From: Azolla pinnata
Lineage: Eukaryota; Streptophyta; Polypodiopsida; Salviniales; Salviniaceae
Direction: 5' to 3'
Assembly (NCBI GenBank): GCA_037176905.1
Contig: JBBBWG010011569.1
Coordinates: 1 to 20,566 of the forward strand
Length of the DNA stretch: 20,566 nucleotides
Shown: positions 1 to 10,899 of the stretch, piece after piece
Layout of the letters: each line of letters begins with the position of its first letter
Numbering within the stretch: position 1 is the first letter of the stretch
Program-made: the position numbers and the translations under genes
The notes under the pieces: generated by a model
The model's input: the letters and a program-made list of their open reading frames with translations, nothing else
Told to the model about the DNA's origin: nothing
Database searches by the model: none

Positions 1-20
1 CATTCATCTCTTCGGAGCTC

Positions 21-61
21 CCCCACCCCCCCCCCCTTCTTCTTCTTCTTCTTCTTCTTCT
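21..61. repeat. Poly-C tract followed by (TTC)n microsatellite
   Basis: A C-rich run leads into about eight TTC units in the region just upstream of the 5-phosphatase start, so it lies in the promoter or 5' leader. Pyrimidine tracts of this kind are common in plant 5' leaders. No TATA box is visible in the short sequence upstream of the gene. Confidence 0.85.
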
Positions 62-98
62 CCACAAGCCCTTCCTTTTCTCAATTCAGAGCATCGCT

Positions 99-113
99 AT
101 GAGATCCAAGTAA
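99..113 (+). promoter_or_regulatory. Upstream mini-ORF (MRSK-stop), or cryptic first exon, of the 5-phosphatase gene
   Basis: An ATG at 99 opens a four-codon frame ending in TAA, 66 bases before the last base of its stop is followed by the chosen start at 180. If unspliced it is a short upstream ORF. Alternatively the transcript may splice from 110 (GTAAAC) to 172 (CTTCCCACAG), a 63-base intron. That would join ATG-AGA-TCC-AA to G-ATT-ACG-ATG in frame and extend the protein by six residues. I preferred the 180 start because an N-terminus beginning MR with SSR just before the FWSK motif is the family style. Confidence 0.4.
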
Positions 114-179
114 ACTGGATTCCTGCCTGAGACAATACCTTCTCTGCTATGCTCTGATTTCTCTTCCCACAGGATTACG

Positions 180-3100
180 ATGAGAGTGGTCGAGGATAGC
201 AGGAGCTCCAGAATCAAGGTGAACTCCCAATTCACCTCGAGTTACTCGCAATCTGCTCTCTTGCTTTCCTGCTATTATATCTCTGAACCAGTTCCTTCTC
301 CTCATCTGTCTCTCTGTGCTTTTGCTCTTTCTTGCTTGTGACCATAGTTCTGGTCTAAGATCTCTTTCAAGAAGTGGTTGAGCCGGAAGCACGAGAAGCA
401 GGGTTATTATGCAGATCGGCCTGATATCGACACAAGCACAACTGACAGCGAGCAAGAAGACATAGGTACATTCAATTGCATCCAATGCAGCTGTGCTGCT
501 GCTACTGCTGGGCTACTCTAATCTGCATTGTTTCCACACACTGTGATCCCTTCCCTCAGATGAATGGATCTGCTTAATTTTGGTGCCTCACTCTATGATC
601 TGCCCATGGTCGTGTGATCTCCCCATGTCAGGAGAAAACATACCGAGAAATGGGTGGATTGAAGGTTTCTAGAGTTCTTCTGCATGTCCCCAGCATCTGC
701 CATTGTTTTCTTTTGGGTTTTCTCTGTTAGAGCTACGCATGATCTGCTGCCTCCCCTTTGCATCATCATCATCATCATCATCATCAACATGAAACTTCAC
801 ACTCTTGTAATACAACTCCTTTGTCAGGAAGGTGTGGATGTTCTACTTCCTGGATGAGGAATGTATGGTGAGCAAGCAGAAGTAGAAGAAGAAGAAGAAG
901 GAAATGGCCTCATCCTGAGTTAATGAATATCAATCGATATACTTTGCTTGCTTCTTAACTAGGTTCACAAAGAAATCATGCATACTGTATGTTACATTGA
1001 CAAAATCTATCTCCACAAATCTATGCGCTCTTCTTTATCAGGTGTGTGGGAGAACGAAGTGGAAAGAAGATACAGTTGCTCGGCTACCGACTTTCAGCTC
1101 CCACGCTCTTTCTCTACAGGTTCAGTGTCTCGAAAAACTTGTGCTAACTTATATCCATTTCTTTTTTATGCAAGAAAAGAGAAGGAATCCAATGAAGCCT
1201 TCACGAAAGAATGCTCATCGTATGTCATTTGAATATTGGGATGCTTATGATTTGTAAGGCTTCGAGGCGACTCGACACTCCTCTGCCACTTTGCTGCCGA
1301 GAGACTGCGAAGTTTTGAAGTCGAAGCTCACCGATATTCAAAATTTTAGGTAAAAACAAGGATTCATTGATGCCTTACAAGGATATCTACCTATCTAATC
1401 TATCTACACAGATTCGCGGTGTATCTTTTTTGGTGCTAGCCATTTGACATTATCAGAAAATGTATGGTTATAACGCTGGGTTCTTGATCAACACAAAATG
1501 GTATTTTTCAGAGTCTTTGTCGGAACTTGGAATGTTGGTGGGAGGCCGCCTAATGACAGGCTAGACATCGAGGAGTGGCTAGGGAGCTTGAAAGAGCCAG
1601 CTGACATATATGTGATCGGGTCGGTAAAAGATCCTAAAGTTTCTTTTGTGTTTCCTGCACTCTTTCTTGGAGATGGAAGAGAGAATTTCACAGCTCGTGC
1701 TGCATCATGATGTAATCTTCTTACATATCGATTTCAACATATCGATCGATCCAACATGATGTAATCTTCTTACATATCGATCGATCCAACATGATGTAAT
1801 CTTCTTACATATCGATCGATCCAACATGATGTAATCTTCTTACATATCGATCGATCCAACATGATGTAATCCTCTTACATATCGATTTCAACATATCAGT
1901 CGATCCAACATGATGTAATCTTTCTTTGCAGGTTCCAAGAGGTAGTCCCTTTGAGCGCGGGGAATGTTCTGGGTGCTGAGAACAATGGGCCAGCTGCTCG
2001 GTGGCAGCACCTCATCCGTCACACGCTCAACTTGTACACAATGTCGAGCTGCGACATGATGTCTTCTGGAAGCTTCCGGCGGAGCTGCAGCACCCCGTCA
2101 TCGCTATGGCAGGAGACCTCCATGGATTTCATCGACAACTGCATCAACAACCAGGACTTGGGTGCTGCTGTTGCTGCTGTTGCTGCTGCTACTACTAACA
2201 CTAGTATTGGCCTCAACCACCTCACCTCATTCGCTAGCAGAGGCTTGACCCCGGTTCCGTCACCAGCATCGAATGGCCGATCCTCGAGCGCTTACCATAA
2301 GCAGGCTCGGCCCCGCTATGCCATGATCGCCAGCAAGCAAATGGTGGGGCTGTTCGTGTCGGTGTGGGTCAAAAGCGACTTGCGGCGAAGCATTCGCAAT
2401 GTCAAGGTCTCATGTATAGGATGCGGTCTCATGGGCTACCTCGGCAACAAGGTACATAATGCTTCTCGGAACACGATTCTGTCGAACTTTCCCTTTATAT
2501 TCATCATCCGGCTTGAAAGCGTGAGAATGGGGGAACATTGATATAAGCTTTGTCTGGGACATGGTTGCCAATTAGCTTCGAAAAAAACAAGCTGCATGAT
2601 TTTACACCATCAGATCGAAAATCAGATATATTCAAAGACAAACTTGGGCTCGTCTTTGCAATACCCTCATCAGCTATTTATATCTGGAATAGCTGATTAG
2701 TCGGAGTTCCCAGTTCTCATGCTTTTTGGTTGGTTACCTTTGGATGGAATCCATTAACCGGAGATTCCCTGAAAACAATCCAAATACTAATTTAAAAGAA
2801 AAGAAAAATGATGCTTTTGATGCTGTTTTGTGTAAATCAACCTTCCTAACTATATCATCTGTCATGTGCCTTTTCTTTTTTGCTGCTTCTTTTGCTGCTT
2901 CTTTTTTGCAACTATATAGGGGTCGATATCTGTCAGTCTGTGCCTCCATCAAACCACATTTTGCTTTGTGTGTAGCCACCTGGCATCGGGGCAAAGGGAT
3001 GGGGATGAGATCAGAAGGAACTCGGATGTCGCCGAGATTCTGAAGAGAACGCAATTCCGACGCGCCGACGATGCCAATGGAGCAGGGCTTCCTGAGACAA

Positions 3101-4362
3101 TCTTGGAGCACGAGTAAGAATATGTCAAATCCGGAATCGCAATAATTTGCTACGCTGTCTGTATGATGAAAGCAAGCTGTGAGAAGAGTTAGTTAAACCC
3201 ATCTCTTGCAAAGCTATCTAGATCTTTGTAAGCCCAAACTAAAGAGACAAAAGAAGAAATGAAAAAGTGAAGGAGCTTTCCTAAAAAGGAGTAGGTATAG
3301 TATAGCAAAGAAGGAAAAGGTGCAGTGTCGATATGAACGTTTTCCGAACGTAAATGCATGCAAGGGCTGCTGGCTTAAGTTTTTAGGGTATTCACGGTTT
3401 AGGCTTATATGCAATGCTTACGATGTGGCTTTTCATCTACGTTTCCTGCAGTCGAGTCATCTGGCTCGGGGACCTCAACTATCGCTTAGCGCTGTCGCCG
3501 AGTGTGACGAGATCATTGCTTGCTAGAGAGGATTGGGATGCACTCTTGGAGAAGGATCAGGTGAGAGGAAATTGAATTCGATCGGTGTATACACCTTCTA
3601 TCTATCAATCTATGCATTATATATCTATGTATACATGGATGAATGGATTAAATAAGGAGCAACCCTTGGAGAGTGTATACCAACAACCTACTTTGGGGTG
3701 TGCTTGAACAAGGCTCGAGTCGATTATCTGTCTGTTTGATAAAAGTACTCGGGAGACACACAACCCGAAGCTTGTACATTGAGGAGTTGTGCATTGATTG
3801 ATGGATGTGTGTTGGATTAGTGCAGCTCCAGATCCAGCGGAGAGCCGGGCGGGTGTTCAGCGGGTGGTACGAGGGCAAGATCTATTTCGCGCCCACGTAC
3901 AAGTATAGGGCAAATTCTGACAGCTACACGCTCGAGAAAGGCTCATCGAAGAAGCTGGGCGAGAAGAAGCGGACGCCTGCTTGGTAAGGGTCCCTCTCAT
4001 TCCCTCCTTCCTTTCTTCCTTTTCCTTTTTTTCTGTTATTTATTCTGGGCCAAATACCTTCCTGAAAACCTTTGTGCAATTTAGAAACATTTCCAGGGTT
4101 GTTCAACAATGCCATGTAATCATAGAAACATTTGCTGCAAAAATGCTCCCTCCCTACTAACACGAAGCCGGCCAGGAGCCTTTTGCATATATACAAAACC
4201 CGTTTCCAGCTCTTTCCCAGGGCTGTTCAACAATGCCATGTAGTAAGAGAAACATTTCCAGGGCTGTTCAACAATGCCATGTAGTAATAGAAACATTTCC
4301 AGTGATGTTCAACAATGCCACGTAGTAATACAAACATTTCAAGGGCTGTTCAGCAATGCCAT

Positions 4363-4429
<67 letters not shown>

Positions 4430-4843
4430 AAACATACTGTGGACCTTCTTGCATATATACAAAGCCGTTTCCGGCTCCTTTCCAGGGCTGTTCAGCAATG
4501 CCATTTAGTGGTAGAAACATATACTGTGGACTCTTTGCATATATACAAAACCGTTTCCGGCTCTTTCCCAGGGCTGTTCAGCAATGCCATGATGTGTGTA
4601 CATATCTAGATATATATATGGCTGAAATGTGTGGTTAGGTGCGATCGCATCCTTTGGTATGGGAGCGGATTGAGGCAGCTTGCGTACGTTCGAGCAGAGA
4701 CCAAGTTCTCGGACCATCGGCCCGTGTATGCCGTGTTCTCGGCCGAGGTCGAGGTCCTCAGCCGCAAGAAGCTCAAGGATTTCCTCGTCTTCAAATCCGC
4801 CAAGGTTCAAGTCGAGGAGCTCTTGCCCCGACGACCATCTTGA
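180..4843 (+). CDS. Type I inositol polyphosphate 5-phosphatase, ten exons, 539 aa
   Basis: Exons inferred by reading frame, GT-AG sites and family motifs: 180-218, 348-465, 1042-1119, 1259-1349, 1512-1619, 1932-2451, 2920-3113, 3452-3560, 3826-3983, 4639-4843. All phases agree and give 539 codons, close to what I recall for this plant subfamily. Motifs seen: N-terminal [11 protein letters not shown] (about 14-24), TWNVGG (114-119), FQEVVPL (146-152), [23 protein letters not shown] (to 320), SHLASG (337-342), WLGDLNYRL (387-395), PAWCDRIL (470-477) and SDHRPV (496-501). These are the Mg-dependent 5-phosphatase (IPPc) core, with the expected catalytic Glu, Asp/Asn and His. A low-complexity Ala/Val/Thr stretch (about 222-232) lies in a variable insert. 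No signal peptide or membrane segment is evident. The family removes the 5-phosphate from Ins(1,4,5)P3 and/or phosphoinositides; the substrate cannot be read here. It most resembles the plant 5PTase5/BST1-5PTase10 group. Exons 3-4 (about residues 53-109) are the least certain: that linker is poorly conserved and the exon 4 acceptor (GTAAG/GC) is weak. Confidence 0.93.
763..787. repeat. (CAT)n microsatellite in intron 2
   Basis: About eight CAT units lie inside the 576-base second intron (466-1041). The rest of that intron is ordinary T-rich plant intron sequence. Confidence 0.85.
1706..1931 (+). repeat. 35-bp minisatellite filling most of intron 5
   Basis: Five copies plus a partial sixth begin at 1706, 1755, 1790, 1825, 1860 and 1909. 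The core starts CATGATGTAATCTTCTTACA and ends ATCGATCGATCCAA. Copies 2-4 are essentially identical at 35 bases. Copies 1 and 5 carry the same 14-base insertion, with ATTTCAACATATC spacing, and are 49 bases long. The last partial copy runs into the splice acceptor TTTCTTTGCAG, so the array is the 3' part of the intron. Confidence 0.95.
4094..4600 (+). repeat. About 41-bp minisatellite array in intron 9
   Basis: The unit CAGGGCTGTTCAACAATGCC followed by ATGTAGTAATAGAAACATTTC recurs about seven times (near 4094, 4219, 4259, 4300, 4341, 4483 and 4568). A second component, with GCATATATACAAAACC followed by GTTTCCGGCTCTTTCC, recurs near 4185, 4450 and 4535, giving a higher-order unit of roughly 85 bases at the right end. 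All of it lies in the 655-base last intron (3984-4638). Confidence 0.9.
4363..4430. repeat. (GTA)n microsatellite, about 22 units
   Basis: A pure GTA run has grown from the ATGTAGTAATAG part of one 41-bp minisatellite unit: neighbouring units have only GTAGTAAT at the same point. The long mono-amino-acid frames it makes (poly-Val on one strand, poly-Leu on the other) are artefacts. Confidence 0.95.
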
Positions 4844-5300
4844 GAAGGGAGAGAATGAGGAGGAGGGGGAAAAAAATGGGGAGCAAGCACATTATCCAGA
4901 ACTCATTCATTCCCCCCCCCCCCCCCTCCCCAATACACACAATACACATACATCTCTATATATCCCTTTGTACATATACATGTAATAGAAAGAGAGGAAA
5001 CAAGAAGGAAACTGTTGCTTTGCCATGCATACAATCGGCGAGCGAGTCAGGGAAAAGCCAACACACAAGGAAGAAGAAGAAGAAGAAGAAGAAGAAGAAG
5101 AAGAAAAAGAGGCATGCATACCACAACTACACATGTGTACATGTATGTATGCATGCTGTACATGTTACCACGACCTATGAAGGAAGCAAAATGAGGACTC
5201 CCCCCCAGGTGTACATTAAATTCGCTCAGTCAATATACTTTTGTTGGAGTACTACTCTCTGTTTGTGTTTATGCATGTAATGGATGGATGGATGTACATG
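4844..5300 (+). other. Probable 3' UTR and proximal downstream region of the 5-phosphatase gene
   Basis: After the TGA at 4841-4843 comes AG-rich sequence, a poly-C run (about 4914-4926) and an A-rich stretch with (GAA)n at about 5069-5106. Several TGTACATG-type palindromes follow around 5130-5170. No canonical AATAAA was found close to the stop, so the cleavage site is not placed. Confidence 0.5.
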
Positions 5301-6263
5301 TTCCTTTTGATTGGATTGTTGCTACCGACTGTTCATAGATATGGATCGAGCGACGGAAAACGAGGTCACGCTCCTGAATTGGGTCCAGCGTATTGAATGT
5401 GCACACGTACGCATACAGATATGTATGTATACCATTCTTGTACATCCTCAGGTGAAGAAATTTGTTGAAGCATATATACATATAGATTGCTATTATGGAA
5501 GGGGGGTCTTTGGTGATTCGGGTGGCTTCAACAGGGGGCATGGCATTGCTTGCAACAATGCTGCTTCATCGTTTCCTCTTTTCTTTATTGATCGTTTTCT
5601 GCATTTCCATCTTCGGCATAGCAAACATGCGATTGAATTCTGGACCTGTCTATTGGTTTGTTTCGACAACAGCAATCAATGGGATTGCCTGGTGATTTTG
5701 ATCGTTGATCGATCGATGGAGAGGCATCCCATTGTATGCATGTTGTGTGGCATGCATATATCTCTGTCTGGGGCTGAATTATGAATGTCTTACACAAAAG
5801 GAGTTGCAGCAGATTGTGGGCATAAGGGGAAGGAGGAAGCAAATGCCCACCGTCACAACATCAAATCAGCATTGTTCATGATGCCCAGAGTTCTTACAAG
5901 GAAGGAAAAAAAAAGGTATTGCCGTGGCTTTTGTTGAAAGCCAGCCAGTCAGTGAAGTCAGTCTCAATCAGTCAGTCAGCCCCCTTCATCAATGTTTTTC
6001 ACTTGGTTCTTCAGGGCACTTTGTCTGTTTTTCATTTTGGGTTTTTACTCCTTTCTCGCTCGCGGGTTTCGCAGCGATGCTCTGATACAGCGACATGCCT
6101 CCCGATTTCTCGGATGAGGTGAAAAGCTTGTGAGCACAGCAGCTACGGAAAGGCCCGGAAACAAAAAAAAAAAAGGAACAAGAACTGGACCCCAAGCAAG
6201 CTTTCAGTTCCTTTCATGGTTGTGATACTAGGAAGTAATAAATAAAAGGCCAGCAGAAGTGGT

Positions 6264-6340
6264 GTCCATGGAAAGGAAGTCGATGGGCCATTGAAGCTCA
6301 GGGTTTTTACCCTGAGTCACAGGACTTGGTTTCCATGGTA
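6264..6340 (+). other. Imperfect inverted repeat / hairpin
   Basis: The left arm has CCATGGAAA, then GAAGTC, then CTCAGGG. The right arm has CCCTGAG, then GACTTGG, then TTTCCATGG. The loop is about six bases (TTTTTA), with unpaired sequence between the paired blocks mostly on the left arm. The size resembles a small plant foldback (MIR- or MITE-like), but I do not recognise a known miRNA sequence. Confidence 0.5.
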
Positions 6341-6842
6341 AAAACAAAAAACAGGAAAGATCCAAGCAGGAGGAGAAGCTCTTCCAATCTTTGATGCCAA
6401 AATGGATCATCACTAGTAGAGCTCATTCATGGTTTTTGGAACAGAGAAAAGGAAAAGCTTCATCTACTACTACTACTACTACTAGTACACAAGCATGAGC
6501 CACCATGGATCAGCCATGGAGCAGGATCAGTACATCATGTATATGTCAATTTTTGTGTGGATCTCTGTATCAGCAGCAGCATCCCCAAGAGCTGTTTGCT
6601 AACAGCTCAAATCCTGACTGATTGACTGATCTGACTACTAATGCTACTACTACTGCTGCTGCTGCTAGCAGCTGCATCAGTTCGGTTTCAACCAGCTCCA
6701 CTCTCTCCTTTTTAACCCCTCTCCGTGTGTACGCTTCTGACTCTCCAATTGCAAGCTTTTTGAGGTGCTCGCCAGCCATTACGCTCCGGATCTCGGTTTC
6801 TGCGAAGCTCGGTAAATAAAATCCACTCCATGGTGGCCTTCA

Positions 6843-6916
6843 AAGAAGAAGAAGATGATGATGAAGAAGAGAAGTTTTCGAGAAGGGTGCTGCTGATGAT
6901 ATTCCCCATTGGTTCT

Positions 6917-6947
<31 letters not shown>

Positions 6948-6952
6948 TCCTT
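6843..6952. repeat. Facing GAA/GAT and TTC trinucleotide tracts
   Basis: An A/G-rich tract (GAAGAAGAAGATGATGATGA, 6845 onwards) is followed about 45 bases later by TTCTTCTTC repeats (about 6914-6950). The two could pair as an inverted repeat. They generate acidic or poly-Ser open frames that are not genes. Confidence 0.8.
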
Positions 6953-8274
6953 CTTTGGATCGAAATCAAGAGGAAAAGATGGTCGAAGACGTGTACGGAT
7001 CACATCGAATTCCGCTTTTACAAGAGAAAATTGAACGATCGGATCTATTGTCCAGAAGTCTGTCAATGTCGGTTGTTGTCGAATGGATCTGTTTGTTGGC
7101 CAGCAGGGCATGTTAGCTGCTCATGGAGCTAGCTGCTCACTCCCTGTTCCAATGGAGCTCTCTCCAGCCATAGCCAAGGTACAAGTGAGAAAAGCTATAT
7201 ACACTAACCTTTCCAAAGAAGCTTGTATATGCAATAACTTATTCAGTGGCTTCTTTTTTCTGTCTTTCTGGGTTACATATATATTGAGTGCTTTTCCTGT
7301 TGTGTTTCTTTTACAAAAAGGAAGGGGACTGCTCCCTCCATTGCTGCGATCATCCATCTATCCAGCACACGATCAAAACCAAATGATGTTTGAAACTGCT
7401 GGTAATGTAACGGTTCTTTCTGAGCTTGTTTGGTGTTTGAATGGAATGGAAAAATTCCATCCATGTGCCCTGGCTGTTTTTTTTTTTGCAGCTCTCTTTT
7501 GCTTCTCTGTTCCAACTGTCTTTGATGATCAAATTTTGATGCTTGCTGCTTGCTCTTGTTTGCTGTTGTGCTAAGCTTATTATAGGCAGACAAGCAATCA
7601 AATGTTCTATTTGCTTATTTGGGGCAGCCAGATTTTCATTTCTTGCAGGGCAGTGGCAATTTAAGGGAGCCCTCCAAGTCTATCTATTCCATCTGTAGAT
7701 CTATCTCATGGCGCCTATTAATGGCAGCTTTGGTATACATGTGAGAAGACATAACTCACAGAAAAGAATCAGTGGACCCAAATCCTATAATAACAACAAC
7801 CGTCATCATCATCATCATTATCATTATCCTAAAGGAGTGTTTTTTTGGGCCCATCATTTCCAATTACTCTTCTGAAGAAAACAGACAAAAACAAAACTGA
7901 GAAACTGAGAATCCAAGTCCATTGTGTGGGGTATGTAGATACATTCAGTGTTTGGATTTAAGCCTAAATTTGAGGGCTTCTTTTTCTTTCTTGCCTTTTG
8001 TTTATATATATATATGTATGTATGTATATATCAGAGGGAGAGCTCATTTACTTCTCAAAGCTCTGGTTTTAAAGGAACACAGAAATTGAGTTATGAGAAG
8101 ATGATTGATTGATGGGCTGGGTTTAAATGAATGTAGAAGAAGACAGGCAGTTTTTTCTGCAGCAGCATTGAATTAGAGAGTGATGGATCTCTATGTCACA
8201 TAGCCACCATATACTACTGCTACTCTACCATGTATATAGTACATCTAGAAATGGAAGAAATGAAGAAAGATCTT

Positions 8275-8412
8275 CTGTCTATCTATGGATCAAGCTGCTC
8301 TATCTATCTATGGATCTGTCTATCTATCTATGATTCCCTAGATAGACATAATAGAAGAGATAGATCAGATATAGATATACATATCCAAATCTCTATATCT
8401 AATATATCTATG
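8275..8412. repeat. Degenerate TATC/ATAGAT repeat tract
   Basis: TCTATCTATGGATC-like units on the left (8275-8332) are followed by ATAGATAGACATAATAGAAG and GATATAGATATACATATCC on the right. The halves are complementary, so the tract can fold on itself. No coding or known element is associated. Confidence 0.7.
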
Positions 8413-8720
8413 GGTCCGGATAATGATGGAGACAAATACAAGAAAAAGAAGGAAACCTGCAAGCACAAATGTGCGAAGAAAAAACAAAAAGAGAAAAAAC
8501 AAACAAAACGGAAGAGCATTTTTATAACGGACCTCTCGAAGGATGATCAAGTACTATGCACATGCACCAATACATTGGGGTTGGGGCCGTTTTGGGTACA
8601 TGTCAACTATAGAAAAGGGAACGAAAGAAAAGAAAGAAAAAAATGATGGATGGAACCATAAAAAGCTAAAAGTCAGAACAAGAAGAAGAAGAACAACTTC
8701 ACTACCATTATGGACATGGG

Positions 8721-8786
8721 AAAACCCTAAAAATGCTTAACCCTAGAAATGAATCATGTCTCATTCACCCTAGAAATGCATCATGT
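8721..8786 (+). repeat. Short tandem repeat of CCCTARAAATG with a telo-box-like first unit
   Basis: Three units begin CCCTAAAAATG, CCCTAGAAATG and CCCTAGAAATG, the last two followed by (A/C)ATCATGT. The first sits in AAAACCCTAA, which matches the plant telo-box, but no TATA box or gene start is seen beside it. Confidence 0.6.
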
Positions 8787-10890
8787 GAAGCTGTGAGATG
8801 GATCGACGCGATCACTCGCCCTCATGTTTAGGCATTGGATAAAAAGAACAAATAAACGGATGGCTCGATTAGGCGGAAGAGGGAAGAAGGACGACGCATC
8901 GGACCAAGCAAAAGAACACACTTTTGCCATTGTTGTGCTTTCTTAGGGTGCCATGATCTCAACTTCAACACATTGTATGGTAGTTAGCGTACATGACCTA
9001 GCACCAGGCAAAGCTTGCACAAGGTAAACTAATTAATTACCTTTTTAATGTGCTACTAATGTAGCTAAGATTAAGCACTCATTGTGTAAAGACCGAATTT
9101 CTCACCAAAGAGAGTGCCAAATGCCAAGTCTGTCATCACATCTATGTGGTCTAAATTTCTACACCCAACTAAGTCAATCTGCATCTGATGCAATGTCCAA
9201 TCTTTCTTATCAATCATATATGCTTTGCAATAGGCTTTACTAAATTCTTACTGTGATTTGTTGGGGTGGTGCATAAACTATTTTGACACTATGTGCTAGA
9301 ACTAGTCAGGTTGATAGACAGTAGCCATGGTGAATACTTCGAATCGATTCGATTGGATGTATGAAGTGGATTGAGTTTTTTCGACTCACACATGCTGCAT
9401 ACAAAATGTTGTTGTCACGTTAGTTTGTGAGCAAAGCAAAGGACTCACTATGAATCAAATACACAAAAGATTGATTTAAAGGGTACATTTGTACCATAGA
9501 ATGCCCTTGCAAATTTACTTGTTTATCAAAATATCACTCTAGGTGAACAGTTCCTTCACACATTGGGTTTCTCTTTGTGTGGGGTCCATTCATATATACA
9601 AGCCTTATTTATTGAAATATCCTTAAAACTTCAAAACTATTTATAATAATGTCACCGCAAACATATTTTGATAAAAAACTAGAATACCCTTAGAAGTCAA
9701 TTTAATTACCAAAAATACCTACTGATTTTGTAGCAATTATAACCAACTCTGTCAGCTACTCCTTAATCAAGCATTAGTTTTTGCTCCAAGCTTAGTCTTG
9801 CTGGGCCTCCTAAACAACGAGAAAGAAGGATACAAGTTGTCAGCACTCTCGAATTTTCCAAGAGTTGCCGTCTATATGCATGAGTCTTGATATGTTCATT
9901 GTTCACCTCTTTGAGTTGGAAGATAGATGGTCGATTTGTGTCGAGCATTCAGCAACTCGACGTTGAGCGTGAGGTCTTGTGGTCGTGTACGGAAAGTACA
10001 CAAGTGGCACACACAAGAAGAAGAGCAAAACTTTTATATTGCACAATATGTATGTACTATACGAGCACACCATGTTCAATGGAAATTGAGCCTTTCTTTT
10101 ATTTACACAATTGAGAAGTGGGTGCTTTCACATGTGAGGCACTCACATACTCATTACCACTGCCACCTGTCAAAAACTACTTAGAAGTTGACTGCCATTT
10201 TGGCCTAAAACAACTCTCCTGTAAATGGGATACAAGGAGTGAAGGATCTCTCCTGTTTTACACAGATCCTTGAATAGTGTATTATTGGGATGTCATGTTG
10301 AGGCAAGTCGAATCAGCTCGATTGTTTCACGTCAGTCAATCTCGGTCTTGACGTTCTCGATCGATTCGACTTGCTTGGATCACTTGGCCACTGGGCTCCT
10401 ACATGATTGGGTCAATTGGTGCCGAGCTGCCCTCCATCTTATCCTCCAATCAGGATTGTGTCGGTTGGATATAGGAATGTTACTTTCATTCTTATCTCCT
10501 CTATCAGCCTCATCAACTGAGTAACATCAAGATTGTTACTCTTGGTCTTATCTCCTTGGATAAACTTATTGGGGTGGTGCTTGACAATTCTTGGTCTTAT
10601 CCTTCGCACTTGCACGGTGTTGGGTAGTTCTTGACTCGATGAAGATTTGGCATAAGCTCGAATTCATGGATTTTTCTTTTTATCCTTCAATTCGGCTACC
10701 TCGTTGTGCTTGTTGTTCTTTAAGAGTTCAGAAAGGGTGATTTGGGAACAACTTGGTTAGGCAATTGGTGATGGACTCCTTACTGGAAAAGGTCAAACAC
10801 TAATGCACAATGAGGTGAATGATAGTGTATGATTTGGGAGTAGACTTGTAAATTAGAAACAAGAAAACAATAAGGTCCAAGGCTACGGAG
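8787..10890. other. AT-rich repetitive intergenic DNA, no gene recognised
   Basis: Frames in all directions are short and interrupted. The phrase GGGGTGGTGC occurs near 9264 and 10571, and a motif GTTACT(T/C)T(C/G)(A/G)T(T/C)CTTATCTCC repeats near 10480 and 10536 with a weaker third copy near 10588. This looks like decayed long-terminal-repeat or leader sequence, but I cannot assign a family. Confidence 0.5.
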
Positions 10891-10899
10891 CTTCAGATT

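Larger units (their letters stand above)
5301..8700. other. Gene-free intergenic region, about 3.4 kb
   Basis: No frame here shows a recognisable domain or a convincing exon chain. Open frames are short and driven by trinucleotide repeats. Contents seen: CAGT-rich repeats near 5940-5980, CTACTACTA at 6463-6483, GAA/GAT and TTC tracts at 6843-6950, CATCATCAT at 7804-7818, a TATATA/TATG tract at 8003-8030 and TATC repeats from 8275. A short frame opening at 7083 (MDLFVGQQGM) ends in a GTACAAG donor-like site and could be an exon, but I recognise no family and no partner exon. Confidence 0.6.

Noticed and set aside
823..869. Exon-like stretch after TTTGTCAG in intron 2 of the 5-phosphatase
   Set aside because: It could be read with an acceptor and a GTGAGC donor, but it exits in a phase that does not fit the next exon, and its translation has no family resemblance.
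4315..4638. Poly-Val and poly-Leu open frames
   Set aside because: They are translations of the GTA microsatellite inside intron 9.
6570..6779. Minus-strand frame beginning MAGEHLKKLAIGESEAY
   Set aside because: It has an ordinary-looking start but ends in repeat-derived Ala/Val sequence, with no recognisable domain or neighbouring exon.
7083..7574. Plus-strand frame beginning MDLFVGQQGM
   Set aside because: The first 32 codons might be an exon, but the rest is low-complexity hydrophobic sequence and no family or second exon could be found.
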